A stretch of 64,000 bases of DNA from SpSt-398 sp033762195. Its GTDB lineage: Bacteria; Bacteroidota; Bacteroidia; Chitinophagales; Chitinophagaceae. The position numbers and the translations under genes were made by a program. The notes under the pieces were generated by a model. The model was given only the letters and a program-made list of their open reading frames with translations. It did no database searches and was not told the origin of the DNA. Each line of letters opens with the position of its first letter. The first letter of the stretch is position 1. The stretch covers positions 1 to 64,000 of the forward strand of contig JANRLV010000010.1 in assembly GCA_033762195.1 (NCBI GenBank), in the 5' to 3' direction. Positions 58,850 through 64,000 of the stretch are shown here, piece by piece.

Positions 58850-61666
58850 TTATCTCCTGATCACCCGCATATTCATCCCCGGGCCGCCGGGAGGGTTCGC
58901 CCCCATCTTGTTCAGGCTGTAGGTAAAACTCAGCATAAAGAACCGGCGGAGTATCGTATTGCTGACATCCTCAATATAGTTGGCATTGGTATTCCGCTGG
59001 ATGCCCTGGTTCTTGTTCAACAGGTCATGCACACTCAGCTTGAGCTCGCCACGGTTGAACTTGAGGAACTGCTTGCTGATGGCTGCATTCCACATGGGGA
59101 CCTTGATATTGAAACCCTCCGCCCGCTGGGTATTTACCCGGTATTCAAAATCAGTGGATAAATAGAAATTCTTGGGCATTTCCCAGCCAATATTTCCACC
59201 CCATTCGCGGGTTACATAGTTATTGTTCAAATTGGACTGTAGAGAATAAGTAGCCCGGCTCAGGGTAATCCCGGCAAATACCGACAGGTCCACTTTATTC
59301 TTGATCACTTTGGTGATCTCCACGCGGGGATCGATACTGGTATTCCGGATCTCATTCTTCGCCCCATTGCTGTACTGAAATCCACGGCTGTATTGTACCC
59401 CGGCATCCAGGTTCAGATTGGCCTTCATGAACTTCAGGGGTAAACCAACATGAAAATTACTGTTGAGGTTATATACCCCGTCCACATTCACATAGGTGGT
59501 GGTATCCACCCCGAGGGAATCACGCTGGTTTACATTTACGATCTTATTGGCCGTAGTGGTAAAGTTGACAAAGGCAAAAAGGTTCTTATTCTTGAACGGG
59601 TTCACCCCGGTATAGGATAATTGTATGCTATGGGCAAACTCCTGCTCAAGATTGGGATTACCCAATTTAATACTCAACTGATTGCTTACATCAGGCACGG
59701 GCTGTAACTGGGAAGCCGTAGGCTGGGTGGTGAATGTGCGGTAGTTGAGTGACAGGTTCTTGAAACGGCTAAACTGATACTTGAACTGAGCATTGGGCAA
59801 CCAGTTGTGAAAATCCTGACGGATCACCGAATCCTTGGTCCCGCTGATGATGGTACCTTCCAGCGAAGCCTTCTGCCAGCTCAATCCATAGGCATAGCTG
59901 AATTTCCTTTTCTGGGTCCGTACCCGGAATCCAGCTACCGTAGTATTGTAAATGTTCTCGTAATTATTGGTCAACAGGTCATTGAGTTGATCATACTTGT
60001 CCGTGCCCTTATTGTAATCATAGGTCACTTTATCCGAAACCGAACGGGTATGGCTATTAGAGGCACTCAACTCCAGCAGCGAGCTCTTCCCTAATGGCTC
60101 GGTGTACACGGCCTTGGCGGTATATCCCTTCTGGTCATTGGTCAGGTCGCTACGCTGGCGCACACTATCCGTACGGAAGAGATTGGATGTTTTATAAAAA
60201 TTATTGACCGACTCAAGATCACTCTCGCCTGTGTTCTCATTGAGTTTTGAATTCAAACTCAGGGAAAGCGTACGCCCGCGTTTGGAAAAGCGGTGACGGT
60301 AAATGATGTCATTGGTAAAATTATACCCCCTTGCCGAAGCAATATAATCGGTCCAGCTGTCATTGGTGCGGGCGAGTTGCTCCGTTAATGTTTCAGACTG
60401 TCCCTGGGACCGCGTGGAGGATTTCTGATAACTGAAATTCGGGGTGATCTTGATGGAGTTGTTGGAATCAATAAAATAGTCCACTACAAAATTCACACGG
60501 TGGTTCTCGTTTAATACATCCGATTTTCCAAAGGAATTATAGTAGTTGGTAGAATCGGGTAAAATGTATTGCCGGGCGGTACGCGATTCGGTCAGGGGGT
60601 TGAAGCGGTTGTAGAAATAATTCCCGTTCAGTTTGGTCTTCTTCCCTATGATATTATTGTAATTCACCCCGCCTGCATTGGTCGTATTGATGCTATTATC
60701 TCCTCCAAGGCCAAACAGGTTGGCCGATGGGTCGCTGGAACTGATATTGATGTTGATATTCCCGCCACTGCTGGATACATTCCCAAGTCCACCGGAAAAA
60801 TTCAGGATATCCATAAAAGAGAACCCTTCGGCATTGTCATTGTTCGACATGCCGATAACCGATAATTGGCGCGCGCCTTTAAAAGCATTTACATTGAACC
60901 TTCCTTCGTACCGGCCTTCGGTACCTCCACCAACCATGGCCTTTCCAAAAGCGCCTTTTTTCTTGTCCTCTTTTAATTTCAGGTTGATGGTCTTTTCATA
61001 GTTGCCGTCATCAAATCCTGTTAACTCGGCCGCATCACTTTTTTTGTCATATACCTGTACTTTATCCACCGCATCGGCGGGCAGGTTCTTGGTCGCGATC
61101 TTGGGGTCATTGCCAAAAAACTCTTTCCCATCCACCAGTATTTTCTTCACTTCTTCCCCTTGCGCTTTTACCGTTCCATCGCTCTCCACCTGTACCCCGG
61201 GTAATTTCTTGAGTAAGTCCTCGACCACCGCATTGGGTTTGGTTTTAAAGGATCCGGCATTGTACTGGATCGTATCCCCCACGATCGTCACTGGCGGGGC
61301 CTCCGCCATGATGACCACTTCCTCCAACACCTTCGTTTTATCATTCAATACCACATTCCCCAGGTCTACCAGGTTCACGGAATCGGACAGGATGAAATAC
61401 TTATTTCCGTTATGATATCCCACATGGGTGATGAGGAGCCGGTAATCCCCCTTCTCGATCCCTGAAAGGGAAAAAGCCCCATTGTTTCCGGTCATGGTAA
61501 ACGTAACCAGGGAGGAGTCGATCCGCTTCATCACAGTGATGGTAGCACCAGCCACCGGCTTCTGGGTCAGGGTATCAAATACCACCCCCTTGACCGTTCC
61601 GGTTTTTTGGGCTGCCACAAACAAGATGGAAAATACAAATACAGAGAGGAGTAAAGCTTTTTTCAT
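58850..61666 (-). CDS. Outer-membrane beta-barrel protein with CarboxypepD and TonB-plug-like domains
   Basis: A 938-residue outer-membrane protein. Signal peptide about 1-19, carboxypeptidase-regulatory-like domain about 24-105 (GTVKGVVFDTLTQKPVAGAT), plug-like region about 120-225 (VVEDLLKKLPGVQVESDG), and a long barrel of the outer-membrane beta-barrel family (PF14905-like) ending near the C-terminus with an R-rich tail. Such proteins are TonB-dependent receptors or relatives that pass large substrates. GLPGLI proteins are their usual partner. Its promoter shares the triple TTAAC operator with the GLPGLI gene at 51926. Confidence 0.9.
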   Translation of the reverse strand: MKKALLLSVFVFSILFVAAQKTGTVKGVVFDTLTQKPVAGATITVMKRIDSSLVTFTMTGNNGAFSLSGIEKGDYRLLITHVGYHNGNKYFILSDSVNLVDLGNVVLNDKTKVLEEVVIMAEAPPVTIVGDTIQYNAGSFKTKPNAVVEDLLKKLPGVQVESDGTVKAQGEEVKKILVDGKEFFGNDPKIATKNLPADAVDKVQVYDKKSDAAELTGFDDGNYEKTINLKLKEDKKKGAFGKAMVGGGTEGRYEGRFNVNAFKGARQLSVIGMSNNDNAEGFSFMDILNFSGGLGNVSSSGGNININISSSDPSANLFGLGGDNSINTTNAGGVNYNNIIGKKTKLNGNYFYNRFNPLTESRTARQYILPDSTNYYNSFGKSDVLNENHRVNFVVDYFIDSNNSIKITPNFSYQKSSTRSQGQSETLTEQLARTNDSWTDYIASARGYNFTNDIIYRHRFSKRGRTLSLSLNSKLNENTGESDLESVNNFYKTSNLFRTDSVRQRSDLTNDQKGYTAKAVYTEPLGKSSLLELSASNSHTRSVSDKVTYDYNKGTDKYDQLNDLLTNNYENIYNTTVAGFRVRTQKRKFSYAYGLSWQKASLEGTIISGTKDSVIRQDFHNWLPNAQFKYQFSRFKNLSLNYRTFTTQPTASQLQPVPDVSNQLSIKLGNPNLEQEFAHSIQLSYTGVNPFKNKNLFAFVNFTTTANKIVNVNQRDSLGVDTTTYVNVDGVYNLNSNFHVGLPLKFMKANLNLDAGVQYSRGFQYSNGAKNEIRNTSIDPRVEITKVIKNKVDLSVFAGITLSRATYSLQSNLNNNYVTREWGGNIGWEMPKNFYLSTDFEYRVNTQRAEGFNIKVPMWNAAISKQFLKFNRGELKLSVHDLLNKNQGIQRNTNANYIEDVSNTILRRFFMLSFTYSLNKMGANPPGGPGMNMRVIRR

Positions 61667-61688
61667 AACCGGGTTTTGATTCCGGCTA

Positions 61689-61754
61689 CGAAAATATTCT
61701 TACCCCTCCGAATGGGAGGTTAACCCGGGTTGCATTAATGTTAATGAAGGTTAA
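61689..61754 (-). promoter_or_regulatory. Triple TTAAC operator and -7 box of the beta-barrel gene
   Basis: On the minus strand, TTAAC begins at 61754, 61744 and 61723, with CTCCCATTCG at 61718-61709 and TATTTTCG (one base off TAnnTTTG) at 61696-61689. Distances to the box are 58, 48 and 27 bp, identical to those at 51842-51907. The first half-site overlaps the stop codon of the upstream gene (61753-61751). Confidence 0.7.
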
Positions 61755-62320
61755 TTCTCGATCACCGGCCCTCTTTCATCGTCCAATCGCTCCTTGTCAT
61801 ACAGAATGACGCGGATACCCCATTCCAGCATATCGGCTTCAAGAAGGATCTCGAGTTTGAGGTTCTTGAGTGCCCTGTCCTTGCTATCGGGGGTGAGAAT
61901 GATGCTGTGAAAACGCAGCGATTCGGTAGGCTCTTTGTAGGTGCCCACCAGGTGAAAGGTTTTATCTCCCAGTGTGACCACGGTTTGCTGGGCTTGTTGA
62001 AAAAGTTCTTTATAGGTTTTTACCGCACTTGAAAAATCCTCGGATACCGGCATGCGTGCCTGCCAGGAATAAACCGTCTTGCTCTTGGCACTGTACTTTG
62101 TAATGGTACACTGCTCGGCGCCGACAATACATATTTTAGAACCAAACTCCTCCGATTGAGGGTTGGAGGTCAGCGGTTCGCCCAGGTATTTGGGAAACTG
62201 ATTGGAATAATCGACAATGACCTTGGAAAGACTGGCAGAGACGGCTTCGGGCTGAGAATAGGCTACGGAAAGGGATAAAATCCCGAAAACAAAGAGAGAA
62301 ATTGCTTTAGTTTTTGTCAT
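61751..62320 (-). CDS. Hypothetical secreted protein
   Basis: A 189-residue protein with a signal peptide (about 1-22, ending VAYSQ), two Cys in KICIVGAEQCTI that could form a disulphide, and a helix/strand body. Not recognised. It lies upstream of the beta-barrel gene, with its stop codon inside that gene's operator, so the two are probably separate transcription units. Confidence 0.65.
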   Translation of the reverse strand: MTKTKAISLFVFGILSLSVAYSQPEAVSASLSKVIVDYSNQFPKYLGEPLTSNPQSEEFGSKICIVGAEQCTITKYSAKSKTVYSWQARMPVSEDFSSAVKTYKELFQQAQQTVVTLGDKTFHLVGTYKEPTESLRFHSIILTPDSKDRALKNLKLEILLEADMLEWGIRVILYDKERLDDERGPVIEN

Positions 62321-62430
62321 AAGGTTGAAATTTAACGGGTTACGCGTTAGCTAATATCCTATTTTTTAACGTTATCCACATAATTTTTTTTTGTTCCCGG
62401 CGTTTTATTCTTCTATAAATCCAATTTATT

Positions 62431-62595
62431 ATGAAAAACAGGATGATCCATCATGCTCATGAAGAAGCGCGTATATACAAACGCAACTATCAACCTTCAC
62501 TTAATGTTTTCCGGGTTATTAAAGTGGTTTTGGGAATCTTCCTGTCAGGACAATCTCCTGCAGCCCATGCTTATGATTACCGGAAGAAGAAATAG
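62431..62595 (+). CDS. 54-residue small protein with own terminator
   Basis: ATG at 62431, TAG at 62593-62595; 54 residues. The N-terminal half is basic and His-rich (KNRMIHHAHEEARIYKR), followed by a hydrophobic stretch VFRVIKVVLGIFLSG and an Ala/His-rich end with a C-terminal RKKK. The hydrophobic stretch could be a membrane segment. A strong intrinsic terminator lies 28 bp downstream on the same strand and no other gene explains it, which argues that this ORF is transcribed. Not recognised as a known family. No clean -7 box is seen. Confidence 0.55.
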   Translation: MKNRMIHHAHEEARIYKRNYQPSLNVFRVIKVVLGIFLSGQSPAAHAYDYRKKK

Positions 62596-62622
62596 TAGCT
62601 TACTAACTCCCCGATAACTAAA

Positions 62623-62653
62623 GGCCGTTCCGTGGTGGAGCGGCTTTTTTATT
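62623..62653 (+). terminator. Intrinsic terminator after the 54-residue ORF
   Basis: GCCGTTCC (62624-62631), loop GTGGT, GGAGCGGC (62637-62644), then TTTTTTATTT. An 8-bp stem with one G-U pair and a U-tract: a standard rho-independent terminator on the plus strand, facing the convergent DUF486 gene end. Confidence 0.85.
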
Positions 62654-62684
62654 TCACTAAAGAGCTATAAAAAGCTGACCGCTT

Positions 62685-63020
62685 TTATTTTTTAAAAGCA
62701 AAATACACCGCCAATAATAAAAACGCGAAGCTAAAAAGATAATTCATTTTGAAGGGCTCTTTCAATACCCAAACCGCGAACCCTGTAAACACAATGAGCG
62801 TGATCACTTCCTGAATGATCTTGAGATGGAAAGCAGAAAGTCCGGCATTATTATATCCCAGCCGGTTAGCCGGAACCATCAGCATGTATTCAAACAAAGC
62901 AATGAACCAACTGAGTAAAATGGCTTTCCAAAGTGGCCACCCCTTTTCTTTAAGGTGGTAGTACCAGGCAAAGGTCATGAAGATGTTGGAAAGAAGAAGG
63001 AGAAAAATGGTTCTAAGCAT
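62685..63020 (-). CDS. DMT-family protein, DUF486
   Basis: A 111-residue, four-helix membrane protein with the DUF486 pattern (FMTFAWYYHLK, then SWFIALFEYMLMVPANRLGY, and FTGFAVWVLKEP). The ATG at 63020 is chosen; the in-frame start at 63080 would begin inside a hairpin region. Members are thought to be small drug/metabolite transporter relatives. A 9-bp hairpin lies upstream (63042-63078). Confidence 0.88.
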   Translation of the reverse strand: MLRTIFLLLLSNIFMTFAWYYHLKEKGWPLWKAILLSWFIALFEYMLMVPANRLGYNNAGLSAFHLKIIQEVITLIVFTGFAVWVLKEPFKMNYLFSFAFLLLAVYFAFKK

Positions 63021-63041
63021 CGAAATTGATTTTACCTCACG

Positions 63042-63078
63042 GGCGCAAAGTTGCCATGTTTCGGCATTGCTTTGCGCC
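63042..63078. promoter_or_regulatory. 9-bp perfect hairpin between SNF2 and DUF486 genes
   Basis: GGCGCAAAG (63042-63050) and CTTTGCGCC (63070-63078) are exact inverted copies, and GCC/GGC continues inside the loop. It lies in the gap between two co-directional genes, 22 bp upstream of the DUF486 start. It may be a leader hairpin or a processing site. No U-tract. Confidence 0.45.
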
Positions 63079-63106
63079 ATCGCGCCATGGCGGTATAATA
63101 CAAAGG

Positions 63107-64000
63107 TTAACTAAACAAATACTCCACATCTTCCCTCGACAAGGACTTGACAAACGACGAATCATCCGCGATCAATTCCTTCGCCAGGGCCCTTTTCTTC
63201 TCCTGAAGCTGAATGATCTTGTCCTCGATCGTATCCTTACAGATCATGCGGTACGCAAAGATGTTCTTGGTCTGCCCGATACGGTGTGTCCGGTCAATGG
63301 CCTGTTGCTCCACAGCAGGGTTCCACCAGGGATCAACAATGTACACATAGTCGGCGGCCGTCAGGTTCAAACCCACACCCCCGGCTTTGAGGGAGATCAG
63401 GAAGACCCTGACCTTATCATCATTCTGGAAGCTTTGAATGGCTTTCTCCCGGTCGGGGGCCGATGTGCTTCCGTCAAAATATTCGTAGGTAATACCCAGG
63501 TGCTTCAATCGGTCCTTGATCAGCGCGAGCATACCCAGGAACTGGGAGAACACGAGCGCCTTGTGGTTTCCGATATTCTCGGTGATCTCACGCGCGAGTT
63601 CATCAAGCTTGATGGAATGGTTCTCAAACTTATCCTCTTCATTGAGGATAGCGGGTGAATCACAGATCTGCCGGAGTTTCATCAACCCTTGCAGGATGGT
63701 CAACTGTGACTTCTGAATACCCTGTGTCTCGATCGTGCCCAGGATCTGGTTGCGGTAATCATTGCGATAGGCATCATAGATCCGTCTCTGCTCGTCCTCC
63801 ATCTCACAATACAGGATCATTTCCTGTTTCTCAGGCAGGTCACGTGCCACCTGCTCCTTGGTGCGACGCAGGATAAAGGGATACAATATCTTCCGCAAAT
63901 GATCCTTCCGGTCCTCTTCCCCAAATTTGTCAATGGGAATGGCAAATTCCTGACGGAAGAACTCCATTGTACCCAGCATACCGGGGTTGAGGAAGTTCAT
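63107..64000 (-). CDS. SNF2-family helicase, C-terminal part (continues beyond window)
   Basis: 297 residues visible, ending at TAA 63109-63107; the gene runs past the right edge. Visible: end of the first RecA lobe (MNFLNPGMLGTMEFF, then FILRRTKEQVARDLP), and the second lobe with LVFSQFLGML, YEYFDGSTSAPDREKAI, VFLISLKAGGVGLNLTAADYV, and QAIDRTHRIGQ (motif VI). SNF2 ATPases move along double-stranded DNA. The left lobe with Walker A is outside the window, so the subfamily cannot be assigned. Confidence 0.93.
   Translation of the reverse strand: MNFLNPGMLGTMEFFRQEFAIPIDKFGEEDRKDHLRKILYPFILRRTKEQVARDLPEKQEMILYCEMEDEQRRIYDAYRNDYRNQILGTIETQGIQKSQLTILQGLMKLRQICDSPAILNEEDKFENHSIKLDELAREITENIGNHKALVFSQFLGMLALIKDRLKHLGITYEYFDGSTSAPDREKAIQSFQNDDKVRVFLISLKAGGVGLNLTAADYVYIVDPWWNPAVEQQAIDRTHRIGQTKNIFAYRMICKDTIEDKIIQLQEKKRALAKELIADDSSFVKSLSREDVEYLFS

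Overview
The window looks like a chromosomal segment of a Bacteroidota bacterium, most likely a Chitinophagaceae-type lineage. The signs are a TonB-type outer-membrane beta-barrel protein and a GLPGLI-family protein, a fused E1 alpha/beta 2-oxoacid dehydrogenase, futalosine-pathway MqnC, many hybrid histidine kinases, few Shine-Dalgarno sites, and promoters of the TTG-N20-TAnnTTTG type. No rRNA, tRNA, CRISPR array, prophage or IS transposase was seen. Gene identities come from reading translated motifs, not from database searches.

Layout. 1-1.7 kb: ECF sigma factor with small membrane or lipoprotein partners. 1.7-5.3 kb: a CHASE3 kinase / Rcp1-like regulator / REC-PAS-kinase signalling operon. 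5.7-7.4 kb: a surface lipoprotein. 7.4-11.1 kb: 5-oxoprolinase operon pxpBCA with an NRAMP-fold transporter. 11.1-14.8 kb: radical SAM/SPASM enzyme, SnoaL-like protein plus MarR, GHL10 hydrolase. 14.9-20.5 kb: sigma-54, PAP2-like protein, L,D-transpeptidase-like protein, AI-2E-family and MATE transporters. 21-29.2 kb: two large hybrid kinases, a FIST sensor and a sigma-54 activator. 29.4-33.2 kb: hydrolases and a Na/Pi symporter-like protein. 33.3-36.9 kb: Crp/Fnr operon and a penicillin-acylase homologue. 37-39 kb: E1 gene interrupted by an in-frame stop. 39-45.2 kb: M16 peptidase pair, aspartyl/PDZ protease, mqnC, small membrane proteins. 45.2-47 kb: arsenic genes arsR-arsM-small Cys-rich ORF, then arsC. 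47.4-53.3 kb: EamA transporter, aminotransferase, OmpR-type two-component system, GLPGLI protein. 53.3-58.8 kb: unknown membrane/secreted genes and a NarL-type two-component system. 58.9-64 kb: large beta-barrel protein, a 54-aa small ORF with terminator, a DUF486 protein, and the C-terminal part of an SNF2 helicase.

Three signals stand out beyond ordinary genes. First, many intergenic gaps hold short-period (7- or 9-bp) tandem arrays, often arranged as large inverted repeats, that lie on or next to gene stop codons. The most elaborate, at 47119-47383, nests four small hairpins inside a 58-bp inverted repeat. Second, the promoters of the GLPGLI gene and of the distant beta-barrel gene carry three TTAAC half-sites at identical spacings (-58, -48 and -27 from the -7 box), which suggests a regulon of the adjacent OmpR-type system. 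Third, an unannotated 20-residue CC-rich peptide ORF sits between arsM and a strong terminator; ArsR, ArsM and this peptide all end in Cys-Cys.
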